Notes: generated by a model from the sequence alone, not told the origin. A stretch of DNA of 64,000 bases from Parahoeflea halophila (GCF_900220985.1 NZ_OCPC01000001.1:784836-848835), one strand, 5' to 3'. Numbered from the stretch's first letter, positions 17,628 to 29,856 are shown. Program-made: numbers and translations.

Positions 17628-18501
17628 GTTGTTTCTCCAACCGGGTGGCGCCGAGTGGTAATGCCAGCCGTTGGCCAATTCAAGGCAGCCGATCACGCTG
17701 CCGCGCGGCAAGGCCGCCGGGTGTGGGGGGAGAGATAGTCCGGAGGGCCGCACGCGGGCAGAGCCTCTGAACGAATGTAGTATGGGTGGCGCTGTCCGCG
17801 CGCGGCCCGGAACTCGCCGGATGCTGTCCGGCACCCGACAGGCGGCGGTCTGCATGACGCGAGGGTTGGCTTATCCACCTGCCCCTCTTCAGGGCCCCTC
17901 GCCCGGGTTGCCCCGGCCGCGATCCGGACAGACCGCAGGAGATGCTTTTGTCGCGGGTTCCGGCACGGACCCTGATCGCGCCTTGAATGCAAGTCCGTTA
18001 TCGGTCAAACGAGGTCGTTTGAACGCGGCATGCAGTCACGCGACCATGTCCGCCACAGGCCCGTTCCGGTCACCTCGCCCCTCACCCGCCTTGCGGCTGA
18101 TGGGGGGCAGATTCCGGCCCGGTGGCTGGCTTTGCACGCTCCTCACACGAGAGGACCGCCCGCCAGCGGAACCCCGATGGCCTCCGCCTCTCCGAGGTCA
18201 GTGCGCCACGTTTGCGCACCCACCCCGAAGCATCCCCTCCCGCCTGGCCCGAAACGCTCGCGATCCATCCGGCAGCGGGAGAAAGGAGAGTATGACGTGG
18301 GGATGGAGGGTGGGGAAAATGTTTTTTTGGGGGGGGAGCCACGAAAACTAGCCACAGGTAACAACATACGAAAAACCAAAAATGCAATATCAATAAGATT
18401 CTATACAACAACAATCTATATACATAGTCAGAAATGGATCTATCTCACGAAAAAGATCACCAATTCTTACTCAACAACAATTTCTCCCTACTAACATTTA
18501 C
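17628..18501. other. Long intergenic region at the left border of the AT-rich island
   Basis: I see no convincing gene here. Plus- and minus-strand frames of up to 226 codons exist but are arginine- and proline-rich, have no ribosome binding sites and look like high-GC chance frames. The base composition changes abruptly at about 18345, just after a run of seven T and eight G (18322-18336), from GC-rich to strongly AT-rich. The AT-rich last 150 bases lie downstream of the SIR2 gene and probably belong to the acquired segment. Confidence 0.6.
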
Positions 18502-19317
18502 TCAATTAACGAGGTTATTAACAGAAATCAAAAGCTCTTCATGATTATTTTTCTTATTGTATGTAAGAATTTTAATATTTCTTGTGTCGCGTATTAATCT
18601 AATCTCCTCCTGATGGATAGGCTTTGGCAATACCATGTAGTGTGGCGCACCTGAACGATGCAAAAAATTTTGGTCCTCCATCAACAATGCCATGTCTGGA
18701 TCACTCAACCCGCTGCCAAGGAACAAAAAACAATGAGACGTTAAAAGGGCGTCCAATATTTTACCAATATTAGGATTATCTATTCGAGATTTCGCATACT
18801 GCTTCCTAGTAAATATCAAATTACCCGGACTATCTATATCTCCGTGAATCTTAAATATAAATCTTAAATCACTTCTTATGACAGAAACCAAATCTTGATC
18901 TGTATAATTTTTTACCGATACAGTTCCTCCACTAGAGTTTATTGCATATCTATCGTATATTTTGTCAAAATTTGGAGTTATTACTATACGACTATCCAAT
19001 TCAAAAATACTTTTATGTATCTCTGCGTGCCGGTACATTGGCGCAACAAAGCACTCCCGCAAAAAAGGATCCCATGCCTCATCCAGCCTCTCCTTCAACA
19101 AGTCACAAGCACTCAAATAATCGCCGCTTTTCAAGTGCCTGCTAATGTGCGCCTTAGGATTACTGCATCTCTGTAACGCCCTCTCCAGAAAACTTTTCCA
19201 GGTTGGAGGACGCGCACCATTAACGCCTTGGCTATTGGCAGATATTCCCGAACCAATAAAAATGACGCTTCTTCGACGCGAAATTGAATCGATTACTTCA
19301 TCTGGCCAATCAATCAT
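18502..19317 (-). CDS. SIR2-like domain protein, candidate NAD-depleting defence effector
   Basis: The product is 271 residues and consists almost entirely of a SIR2_2-type domain. NAD-binding and catalytic features are intact: RSVIFIGSGISANSQG near residue 15, SRIVITPNFDKIYDRYA with the Asn-Phe-Asp triplet, LRFIFKIHGDIDSPGNL with the catalytic His, and CFLFLGSGLSDPDMALL. Family members in bacterial immunity (Thoeris ThsA, DSR, SIR2-HerA, pAgo-linked SIR2) destroy NAD+ and stop phage growth. The start overlaps the end of the ParA-like gene by eight bases, so the two are translationally coupled. Composition is AT-rich with many AAT, ATA and TTT codons, unlike the neighbours, indicating transfer. 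No helper domain, signal peptide or membrane span is seen. Confidence 0.85.
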   Translation of the reverse strand: MIDWPDEVIDSISRRRSVIFIGSGISANSQGVNGARPPTWKSFLERALQRCSNPKAHISRHLKSGDYLSACDLLKERLDEAWDPFLRECFVAPMYRHAEIHKSIFELDSRIVITPNFDKIYDRYAINSSGGTVSVKNYTDQDLVSVIRSDLRFIFKIHGDIDSPGNLIFTRKQYAKSRIDNPNIGKILDALLTSHCFLFLGSGLSDPDMALLMEDQNFLHRSGAPHYMVLPKPIHQEEIRLIRDTRNIKILTYNKKNNHEELLISVNNLVN

Positions 19318-20311
19318 TGAGATCTGCCAAATTATTTATCATGTTCCCAGCTATTTCTTCAAACAATTTCTTTGACTCATTAACCTTTGCGAAGTGAGCG
19401 CCAACAACTCCATCCTTAGCCTTCAACTCGAATATTGGTTTTCGTGCAAATTGGGCCATCGGGACCAGACTATGAAGATTGGGTATCGAACCTAGCTTAT
19501 AGTTCAATTTAGGTGCATTTGGCTGCAATACATCTACAAAATTCTTCCTAATAGAGGGCTCAAAGCGTTTCATGATTTTTTCGTAGGATTTCACTGCTCG
19601 CTTCTCACCATCACCAGTAGTTTTTGCGATATATTGTTGCGTTACGTAGCCACCAAACTTTATATCCATAGGCTTTGCAATCATATCATTCAAATCGCCC
19701 GGATCTTCAACATTATTAATACCAATGCTCAGATTTTTCTTCCAAGACTGAATGGAAAGCTTAATATTATCTATAGCCCTGAGACTGAATATATCAATAG
19801 ACATAGGGCTTACAAAAAAATCACAAGCCAACAAACAAGATCTGTTTATTGAACCAAGGGAGGGCCCCATATCAAAAAAAACATAATCATAATCCCGACA
19901 GCGGGACAAAAGCTCAGAAAAAACAAAAGTGGTTCTCAAGCCTCTTATTTCTCCAGACACGGCAGACGCCCAATCCTTTGCAAGTAAATCCTCTTTCAAC
20001 GCCAACCTAGGATCACCTATAAGTATGTCAAATCCGAAGTTTTCTATACTAAATGGTTTAATTTTATCGGAATAACCCTTACCCAATGAAAGAGGATGAA
20101 GAACGCTATATATAGTAAATGTATCAGACTTCTCATAAAGAGACTCGGTCACTTCATCATTAAACATCAATTGAGATGCATTGCATTGCGGATCAGCATC
20201 TATCAACAATACTCTTAAACCGAACTCACTTGACAAAATAGATGCGAGATTTGTTAAAAGGGTAGTCTTCCCGACTCCTCCTTTGTTATTAAACATTGCG
20301 ATAGATTTCAT
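19310..20311 (-). CDS. ParA/MinD-like ATPase paired with the SIR2 protein
   Basis: The product is 333 residues from the ATG at 20311; a TTG three codons upstream is also possible, and no strong ribosome binding site is seen. The deviant Walker A KGGVGKTTLLTN follows MKSIAMFNN directly. Walker A' reads LLIDADPQCNASQL and Walker B DYVFFDMGPSLGSINR, as in ParA/Soj ATPases. The middle (FVSPMSIDIFSLRAIDNIKLS) and the C-terminal half (MAQFARKPIFELKAKDG, VNESKKLFEEIA) also match the ParA fold. No ParB gene or parS site accompanies it, so plasmid or chromosome partition is unlikely. Together with the overlapping SIR2 gene it forms an isolated AT-rich two-gene unit; the ATPase may be the sensor or switch and SIR2 the effector (inference). 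Confidence 0.88.
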   Translation of the reverse strand: MKSIAMFNNKGGVGKTTLLTNLASILSSEFGLRVLLIDADPQCNASQLMFNDEVTESLYEKSDTFTIYSVLHPLSLGKGYSDKIKPFSIENFGFDILIGDPRLALKEDLLAKDWASAVSGEIRGLRTTFVFSELLSRCRDYDYVFFDMGPSLGSINRSCLLACDFFVSPMSIDIFSLRAIDNIKLSIQSWKKNLSIGINNVEDPGDLNDMIAKPMDIKFGGYVTQQYIAKTTGDGEKRAVKSYEKIMKRFEPSIRKNFVDVLQPNAPKLNYKLGSIPNLHSLVPMAQFARKPIFELKAKDGVVGAHFAKVNESKKLFEEIAGNMINNLADLND

Positions 20312-20470
20312 TGTGGACAACCATTTTCTACAAGTATCTCAAATTGCAGATTAGCGCGTTTTAAATTGGATTCAACGGGCAAATCGGTGAATTCAGCTTA
20401 AGAGCAATCGACACATCCGCGCAACTACTCGCTGTCTCTTTTACATAATTCGGAAACCCTAGCTCTAAAT

Positions 20471-20647
20471 AGCGTCCATCAGGCCGGACTTGATCCGGCA
20501 TCCAGCGGGCGAGCGTCCGCGAGCCGGAAGACACGTCTTGCTCGGTATGCTTCCTGAAGAGTCTTCCGCACCTGGTGATCGCAGGCGCTGCTGGACCCCG
20601 GAGGCGACGACGTCGCTTCGCTTGTCTGGATCAAGTCTAGGATGACG
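20471..20647. repeat. Palindromic repeat block 1
   Basis: The block opens with a GGACTTGATCCGGCATCCAG-type arm (20485-20504) and ends with CTGGATCAAGTCTAGGATGA (20626-20645), an imperfect inverted repeat of the form widely scattered in intergenic regions of rhizobial genomes. Confidence 0.6.
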
Positions 20648-20670
20648 GGTGGAAGGTGCGGTATCGCCAA

Positions 20671-20760
20671 TCTCCCCCCTTGTGGGGGAGATGTCACGAA
20701 GTGACAGAGGGGGGTGAACGTGAGGCTGGTGCGAGGGGAGAGATCCCCCCCTCTGCCCTG
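20671..20760. repeat. Palindromic repeat block 2
   Basis: It contains the hairpin CTCCCCC...GGGGGAG (20672-20690), a short GTCAC-GAA-GTGAC hairpin (20693-20705), and a run CAGAGGGGGG (from 20705) complementary to CCCCCCCTCTG (about 20745-20755). This modular shape is typical of rhizobial intergenic mosaic elements. Confidence 0.65.
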
Positions 20761-20874
20761 TCGGGACTGCTGGCGCGAGCCACGGGTCTCGCCCTGCCTC
20801 GCACTAGGAGAGGCTAAGCATCGAGTGCTTGGCGTCGCGCTCAGGCCTTCGGCTTTCTCAGTCCTCCCGCTTTT

Positions 20875-20980
20875 CGTCATCCTCGGCCCCCGAGCCGAGG
20901 ATCCACACCGTGATCCATCCACCTCCGCCGTATTCCGAGAGATTGCGGAATGGATCCTCGGGTCAAGCCCGAGGATGACG
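20875..20980. repeat. Palindromic repeat block 3
   Basis: The ends are a perfect 12-bp inverted repeat, CGTCATCCTCGG (20875-20886) and CCGAGGATGACG (20969-20980). Inside, GAGGATCCA (about 20897) and TGGATCCTC (about 20951) form a second inverted pair. It lies just downstream of the uvrB stop and could also act as a transcription barrier. Confidence 0.7.
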
Positions 20981-21009
20981 ACGGAGTGAGGAGCGAGGCA
21001 GAAAAGCCG

Positions 21010-23985
<2,976 letters not shown>

Positions 23986-24252
23986 GCGGGCAATATGGGT
24001 AGAGTCGAGCCGAATGGGAAGGGGTGAAGCGGGAACAAAACCGCCTGATGCTGACACCTGATGGCAGCATGCTTGCGGCGTTCGTCACGGAAAAAACGTC
24101 CCCGCCGCCTGCATGCACCCCTTGCAAACCACCGGTTCAAATAAGCATCTAGGCTTCCGGCACGAATATGATAGACAAACCCCCAGATATATGCGGTAGC
24201 CGGGCTTTGTGAGACATCCGGGCGGGCCGTTCTTTACGAGTGAATAGGCCGC

Positions 24253-27200
24253 ATGGACACCACACTTTCCGCCCCGCTGATCTTTCTCGATTCCGATGCC
24301 GTGATCACCGGCTGGAGCGAGGGCGCCGAACGGCTGCTGGGCTGGAAGCCCGTAGAAATCGTCGGCAAGCCCTATTCGGACATCTATGACGACCGCGGCT
24401 TCTTCATCGGCACCGACGGGGCACAGGATCTGGATTCGGTCTCCGTCCCCACGCCTGACAATGGCCGCGTCGTCACGCTGAGAAGTTCGCAGACCAAGCA
24501 TCTGCTGGAACGCCTCGACCTGACCATGACCAATGCCGACGTCATCGGCGCCTGGAACTGGGATATCTCTCAGGACCTGATTTTCGCCGACGGCCGTTTT
24601 GCGGCCAGTTTCGGCCTTGATCCCGCCAAGGCGGACAAGGGCCTGCCGCTGGAGCAGTTTATCAACCAGATCCACGAGGACGACCGGGGGCGGGTCGCCG
24701 ACGCGATCATGCACACGATCGAGACCGGAGCGGCCTACAGCAGCGAATACCGGCTTCAGCGGCCCGACGGATCGGTCTCCTATGTGCTGGCGCAGGGCAA
24801 GCTTGTCAAAGGCGGCCCCGGCAAGCCCGACCGGTTCCCCGGCGTGCTGTTCGACCTGACCGCGCGGCGCAAGGCCGAGCTGGAGGCCCAGGCCCAGCGC
24901 GAACGCTACCGCAACCTGTTTCAAAATCTCGAATCCGGCTTTTGCGTCATCCGCATGATCTGGGACGACGACGGCAATCCGGTCGATTACGAATTCATAG
25001 AAGCCAACCGGGCATTCGCCAAACACACCGGCATCGAGAACCCGGTCGGAAAGCGGATCCGCCGCGACATCGCGCCGGACCACGAGCAGCACTGGTTTGA
25101 CCTCTATGGCGGTGTCGCGCGCACCGGCGAACCGGTCAACACCGAACTGCCCGCAGACGCGCTCGGCAACCGCTGGTTCCAGGCCCAGGCCTTTCGCATG
25201 GACGGTCCCGGATCGGACAACGTGGCGGTGCTGTTTACCGACATCACCAAGAACAAGCGGGCCGAACTTTCTCTCAAGGCCAGCGAGGAAGAGTTCCGCT
25301 CGCTGGCCCAATCCATGCTCAACCACATCTGGACGGCAACCCCGGATGGCCGCATCGAATGGCTCAACGACCGGGTGCTGGCCTATAGCGGCGAAACCGC
25401 GGAGCGGCTACAGGGCGACGGCTGGGGGACCATCCTGCACCCGGACGATTTTCCCGCCGCCGCGGCAGCCTGGTCCAAGGCCGTGGAAACCGGCGAGGTT
25501 TACCAGATCGAATTCCGTATCCGGCGCCATGACGGCCAGTACCGCTGGCACGTTGTCCGCGCCACGCCGGTGAAGAATGAGGATGGCGAGGTTCGCCGCT
25601 GGGTCGGGAGCAACACCGATATCGAGCACGCAAAGCTCAATGAAGCGGCGCTGGCCGAACTCAACGCCACGCTGGAAGAACGCATTGAAGAACGCACTAA
25701 AGAGCTGGTGCAGTCACAAAGGGCGCTGCAGCAGTCGCAGAAGATGGAGACCATCGGCAAGCTGACAGGCGGGGTGGCCCACGATTTCAACAATCTCTTG
25801 CAGGTGGTGGCCGGCAATCTGCAATTGCTGGCCCGGGACGTGGCGGGCAACGAGCGTGCCGAAACAAGGGTCAGGAACGCGCTCGCCGGCGTTGATCGCG
25901 GTGCAAAACTGGCAAGCCAGTTGCTGGCCTTCAGCCGACGGCAGCCGCTGGAACCGAAGGTCATCAATGTCGGCCGTTTCGTCAACGGCATGGACGACCT
26001 GTTGCGCCGTTCGATCGGCGAAACCGTCGATATCGCGATCGTCATCGCCGAAGGCCTGTGGAACATCTCGGCCGATCCGACCCAGATTGAAAACGCCCTT
26101 CTCAACCTTGCCATCAATGCCCGCGATGCGATGGATGGCACCGGCAAGCTGACAATCGAGGCATCAAATGCCCGCCTCGACGACACCTACACCGCGGGCA
26201 TGGACGATGTGGAAAGTGGCAATTACGTACTGCTCGCCGTCTCTGATACCGGCACCGGCATGGACGAGGCGACGCTGGAACAGGTGTTCGAGCCGTTCTT
26301 CTCGACCAAGCCCGAAGGCAAGGGCACCGGCCTGGGACTGTCGATGGTCTATGGCTTCGTCAAGCAGTCCGGTGGCCACGTCAAAATCTACAGCGAACCG
26401 GGCGAAGGCACCACCGTCAAGCTCTACCTGCCGCGCGCCTTCGGGGACGAGGAACAGGAGATCATGGCGCCCTCCGGGCCGGCCGTAGGCGGCACCGAAA
26501 CCATCCTCGTGGTCGAGGATGACGATGATGTCCGCGCCACCGTGGTCGCCACGCTCGGGGACCTCGGCTACCGCGTGCTGACGGCGCGGGATGCCCAGAG
26601 CGGTCTCGCCGTCATAGAAAGTGGCGTGCCGGTGGATGTGCTGTTTACCGACGTCGTCATGCCTGGCACGCTCAAGAGCCCGGAGATGGCAAAGATCGCC
26701 AAGGCGCGCAATCCCGATCTCGTGGTGCTGTTCACCTCGGGCTACACCGAAAACTCCATCGTCCACGGCGGCAAGCTGGATCCCGGGGTCGAACTGCTCT
26801 CCAAACCCTACACGCGCGAAGCGCTGGACGGGCGTATCCGCCACCTGATCGCCAACCAGAAACAGCGCTCTACGGACGGGACGCTCAGCCCTGCGGTTGA
26901 CGCCAGCCCTCCTCCCGCAGCGGCGGAACGGAAAGACGCTTCGCAGTCCAGCAGACTGACGGTTCTTCTGGTCGAGGACGAGGCCCTGATCCGGATCAAC
27001 ACCGCCGACATGCTCGAGGACATGGGTCTTGCCGTGATCGACGCCGGTACCGCCGCCGAAGCGATCGAAGCAGCCTCCGATCGCAGTTTCGACATTCTCG
27101 TCACCGATGTCGGCCTGCCCGACATGAAGGGCGGCGAGCTTGCCAGGGAGTTGCGCCGGCAGCACCCGGGCATCGGCATCGTCTTTGCCACCGGAGAGAG

Positions 27201-27294
27201 CCAGCTGCCGGACGGAGCCGACGACGACGCCATTTTGCTGACCAAGCCCTATTCCGACGAAACACTGAAAGCCGCGATCGAAAAGCTGTGTTAG
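24253..27294 (+). CDS. Multi-PAS hybrid sensor histidine kinase with two receiver domains
   Basis: The product is 1013 residues with no membrane span, so it is a cytoplasmic sensor. Four PAS-like domains are visible: about 8-80 (VITGWSEGAERLLGWKP), 95-210 (VIGAWNWDISQDLIFADGRF), 225-335 and 345-465 (WTATPDGRIEWLNDRVLAYS). A coiled coil follows (LEERIEERTKELVQSQRAL). The H-box has His510 in GGVAHDFNNLLQV. ATP-binding boxes are NARDAMDGTG, DTGTGMDE and GKGTGLGLSMVYGF. Receiver 1 (VVEDDDDV, phospho-Asp800 in FTDVVMPG) and receiver 2 (VEDEALI, Asp952 in VTDVGLPD) end the protein. There is no DNA-binding output domain, and no partner regulator is adjacent. The input signal is unknown. Confidence 0.92.
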   Translation: MDTTLSAPLIFLDSDAVITGWSEGAERLLGWKPVEIVGKPYSDIYDDRGFFIGTDGAQDLDSVSVPTPDNGRVVTLRSSQTKHLLERLDLTMTNADVIGAWNWDISQDLIFADGRFAASFGLDPAKADKGLPLEQFINQIHEDDRGRVADAIMHTIETGAAYSSEYRLQRPDGSVSYVLAQGKLVKGGPGKPDRFPGVLFDLTARRKAELEAQAQRERYRNLFQNLESGFCVIRMIWDDDGNPVDYEFIEANRAFAKHTGIENPVGKRIRRDIAPDHEQHWFDLYGGVARTGEPVNTELPADALGNRWFQAQAFRMDGPGSDNVAVLFTDITKNKRAELSLKASEEEFRSLAQSMLNHIWTATPDGRIEWLNDRVLAYSGETAERLQGDGWGTILHPDDFPAAAAAWSKAVETGEVYQIEFRIRRHDGQYRWHVVRATPVKNEDGEVRRWVGSNTDIEHAKLNEAALAELNATLEERIEERTKELVQSQRALQQSQKMETIGKLTGGVAHDFNNLLQVVAGNLQLLARDVAGNERAETRVRNALAGVDRGAKLASQLLAFSRRQPLEPKVINVGRFVNGMDDLLRRSIGETVDIAIVIAEGLWNISADPTQIENALLNLAINARDAMDGTGKLTIEASNARLDDTYTAGMDDVESGNYVLLAVSDTGTGMDEATLEQVFEPFFSTKPEGKGTGLGLSMVYGFVKQSGGHVKIYSEPGEGTTVKLYLPRAFGDEEQEIMAPSGPAVGGTETILVVEDDDDVRATVVATLGDLGYRVLTARDAQSGLAVIESGVPVDVLFTDVVMPGTLKSPEMAKIAKARNPDLVVLFTSGYTENSIVHGGKLDPGVELLSKPYTREALDGRIRHLIANQKQRSTDGTLSPAVDASPPPAAAERKDASQSSRLTVLLVEDEALIRINTADMLEDMGLAVIDAGTAAEAIEAASDRSFDILVTDVGLPDMKGGELARELRRQHPGIGIVFATGESQLPDGADDDAILLTKPYSDETLKAAIEKLC

Positions 27295-27489
27295 GCCGAA
27301 ACCGGCCCCTGCGATCCCCGCTCGAAACGGGTATCGCGGTGCTCTTCGAAGAAAGCAGGATCAGGGCGGAACCTCTCCGGAAGCCTGAACAGCCCGGTGT
27401 CATGAAGCGATTCCATCTTCCGGCGCGTGCCAGTGGACAAGTGCCGGGAATAGCGCCCTGCCCACTGACAATTTCAGGAGTGAAAACTC

Positions 27490-28407
27490 CTACGCCTTAA
27501 AAACGTTCCGTCTATGCCATCCCATATACTCCGGATGCGGCTGCAATCGTAAATCAGTTGGAACCTTTGCCTTAAGGTCCTTGTTCAGTAGGTGCCCCAC
27601 ATCTGAGTTTAGGTGACGGGAACGAAGGATCGTGAAGTCGTCATCCATTGAAAGCAGCCCCCGATCAAACATCCAGTGGACCGTTCCTGAAAGCGCTATC
27701 CCGTTTCGTACCCAGTCATTGCCGCCTTTATCCACGGGACGGATATGAGCCGCTTCAACTTCCGGGCGACCTTTTCCATTAATGAGCCGAAGGCCAGTGA
27801 AGGCGCAGGTACGATCATACGCAATGCGTATATGTTGTTTGAATTTACTGTCCCGCCATTTCCGCTTCAGCAACTGCTCGACAATAGGCCGCTCATACGC
27901 CTCTCCAAGCAACGCCGCTTGAGGTTGATCCTCAAACCCATCCCGGAGTAGCTGTGAATCTTTTGTATCTTCGTCCTCGCGGGGGTCGATCCGGTCAGGC
28001 CATTCATCAACTTCTGACAAACCTGCTTGTACGATCGAAGCAAATTCCTGCTCGATCAGTTCACGAACTGCTTGTACCTTGTAACCATTGTTTATGGTTC
28101 CATCAGGCTGGACTAGACGTTTTTCGTATCCGCTGTTCTCTTTGTATTCGACAGGCCTATCGAAATCGATGAAATCAACCAAATCTGCATAAAAATGCTT
28201 TTCGGTCGAAGGGTCTGCACGGACCTGCGCTACCCTGGCAATCCCGCTATAGTATCGACCGTACCGGTGTGGGAGTGGCCCATAGTAAACCATCCAGTCA
28301 TCAACCACTCGCTGAACTCGCGACAGATAGATGTGAGGAAAGTGGTACCGTTGCCCGGTCACATCGTCGTAACGGCTGTCTGGCTTGTGATAGAAAACGG
28401 CCTTCAT
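27490..28407 (-). CDS. HNH endonuclease, solitary, probably acquired
   Basis: The product is 305 residues. The C-terminal HNH nuclease fold is clear: RTCAFTGLRLINGKGRPEVE followed by AAHIRPVDKGGNDWVRNGIA and SGTVHWMFDRGLLSMDDDF. The N-terminal 190 residues (VFYHKPDSRYDDVTGQRYHF, then VYYGPLPHRYGRYYSGIARV) look like a separate recognition domain, perhaps a PUA/EVE-like modified-base reader as in type IV restriction enzymes, but that is a guess. The gene has lower GC than both neighbours and stands alone with no methylase. It could be a phage-restriction nuclease. Confidence 0.85.
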   Translation of the reverse strand: MKAVFYHKPDSRYDDVTGQRYHFPHIYLSRVQRVVDDWMVYYGPLPHRYGRYYSGIARVAQVRADPSTEKHFYADLVDFIDFDRPVEYKENSGYEKRLVQPDGTINNGYKVQAVRELIEQEFASIVQAGLSEVDEWPDRIDPREDEDTKDSQLLRDGFEDQPQAALLGEAYERPIVEQLLKRKWRDSKFKQHIRIAYDRTCAFTGLRLINGKGRPEVEAAHIRPVDKGGNDWVRNGIALSGTVHWMFDRGLLSMDDDFTILRSRHLNSDVGHLLNKDLKAKVPTDLRLQPHPEYMGWHRRNVFKA

Positions 28408-28512
28408 GGACCGAAGTTACGCCACTTCAATATAAACCGGAAGAGACAAAAGCTTAACCTATACAGAGGTGTAAAGTCCTATCAGACCCGAGTTCACTTA
28501 GGCTCCGTCGTC

Positions 28513-29691
28513 TCACCCCGCAAGCAGTCCTTCGAGATAATGCTGATCGATTCCGAACATCGCCTTGATCTCGGCGATCTGGCGGTGCACCGCTGCGCGG
28601 TCGCGGCCGGCGCGGCCGTCCTTTTCGGCGACGATGAGATTGTTTTTGGGCGTGTGCGCATCGGAGACGAACTCGAACACGCGGGTCTTGTAGCCGTTAA
28701 GTTCCAGCAAAAGCGCGCGCAGCGTGTCGGTGGCCATTTCGGCCTGACGCTCGACGAAAATGCCATGCCGCAGCAGCGGCTCAAGCCGTGCCTCGGGCTG
28801 GCCCGCTTCCATCTGCCGGCGGATTTGCTTGTGGCAGCAGGGCGCCACCGCAATCAGCGCGGCGCCGGCACGAATTCCCTGGAAGATCGCGTCGTCGGTG
28901 GCGGTGTCGCAGGCATGCAGCGCAATCACCGCGTCCGCCCCCGACGCATCGTATTCCATGATGGTGCCGGCCTCAAAGCTCAGGCCCGCAAAGCCTGATG
29001 CCTTTGCCGTGGCGTTGCCATCGGCCACCAGTTGCTCGCGCATCTCCACGCCGATGATGCGCACCGGCCGCTTCACCACCGTTGCAAGATAGCCATAGAG
29101 CGCGAAATCGAGATAGCCCTTGCCCGCGCCCATGTCGACGATCAGCGGCGGCTCCGCCTTCAGCGCTGCGACGAGCGGCGCGAAGATCTCCACCATCTTG
29201 TTGATCTGGCGGAACTTGTCCTGCGCGTCGTGGCGGATGCTGCCGTTCTTGCCCGCAAGCCCCAGCGCTTTCAGCCAGGGTTTGCCTGTCTCCGTCAGCG
29301 GCCGGTTCTTGGCCCGGTTGTGATCGGTCGACGGTGCCTCGCGGCCTTCCACCTCGGATCGTTTCAGACGTATCTTGCCACCGTTGCGCTCGAACATGAT
29401 GTCGAAATCGGTGGTCTCCAGCCGGGCGCTGCGGAACTCGTTGGCCAGGCCATCGCGCAACAGCGCCAGCGCGTCCTCTTCCGTGTAGTTCTTGATCGTG
29501 TCGCGGGTCTTGTAGCGGTATGTGAAGGAGTATTTCTCGCCTGCTTTGGTGCTGATCTTCTTGACCAGCACTGCCTTCAGCTCCGCCTCGCTGCCGTGAT
29601 AGCCACCGAGTTTGAGTTGCACCAGCGCTCCGCTTGCGAATGCGGTTCGCGTTTCGCTCAACAGCTCTTCGATGCGGTCTGGGGCGTTCAC
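28513..29691 (-). CDS. Class I SAM-dependent methyltransferase
   Basis: The product is 392 residues from a GTG at 29691 with AGGAAG upstream; the longer frame starting at 29847 is less likely. The N-terminal 190 residues are family-specific (LVQLKLGGYHGSEAELKAVL, YSFTYRYKTRDTIKNYTEED). The Rossmann domain follows, with motif I in LIVDMGAGKGYLDFALYGYL and IIGVEMREQL, then VIALHACDTATDDAIFQGIR and VAPCCHKQIRRQ. This pattern (HACD...PCCHKQ) matches the methyltransf_32 / GSTCD-like family. The substrate is unknown, possibly RNA or protein. Confidence 0.82.
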   Translation of the reverse strand: MNAPDRIEELLSETRTAFASGALVQLKLGGYHGSEAELKAVLVKKISTKAGEKYSFTYRYKTRDTIKNYTEEDALALLRDGLANEFRSARLETTDFDIMFERNGGKIRLKRSEVEGREAPSTDHNRAKNRPLTETGKPWLKALGLAGKNGSIRHDAQDKFRQINKMVEIFAPLVAALKAEPPLIVDMGAGKGYLDFALYGYLATVVKRPVRIIGVEMREQLVADGNATAKASGFAGLSFEAGTIMEYDASGADAVIALHACDTATDDAIFQGIRAGAALIAVAPCCHKQIRRQMEAGQPEARLEPLLRHGIFVERQAEMATDTLRALLLELNGYKTRVFEFVSDAHTPKNNLIVAEKDGRAGRDRAAVHRQIAEIKAMFGIDQHYLEGLLAG

Positions 29692-29856
29692 TGCTCTTCC
29701 TTCCGGGTCCGGGGGGGCGGATAACGGGCTGCCGGCGGTCCCGTGCCGACGCTGCCGTTCTAGCTGGCTGCTGCGCGGAAGCAAACCGGCATCTGTGATT
29801 TGGGCTGTGGCGCTCGACGGACAACTTCCACGCTGCCTTTGAGCCAATTCACTGCT

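Larger units (their letters stand above)
20312..21009. repeat. Intergenic mosaic of palindromic repeats between the island and uvrB
   Basis: The first 150 bases are AT-rich and should hold the promoter of the parA-like gene. From about 20471 the sequence becomes GC-rich and shows three repeat-like blocks, described separately. No gene is supported: the frames found here have no ribosome binding sites and follow the repeats. Confidence 0.7.

Noticed and set aside
17671-18351. 226-codon plus-strand frame left of the island
   Set aside because: No ribosome binding site, low-complexity Arg/Pro composition, and it crosses the composition border.
18502-19317. SIR2 protein as a housekeeping sirtuin deacylase
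   Set aside because: It lacks the Cys4 zinc module of CobB-type sirtuins and matches the SIR2_2-type domain of defence proteins instead.
19310-20320. ParA-like gene as a plasmid partition or replication module
   Set aside because: No parB, parS-like repeats, repB or repC nearby; the only partner is an overlapping SIR2 gene.
20471-20980. CRISPR array in the repeat-rich stretch
   Set aside because: The repeats are palindromic, of different kinds, and not evenly spaced with unique spacers; no cas genes are present.
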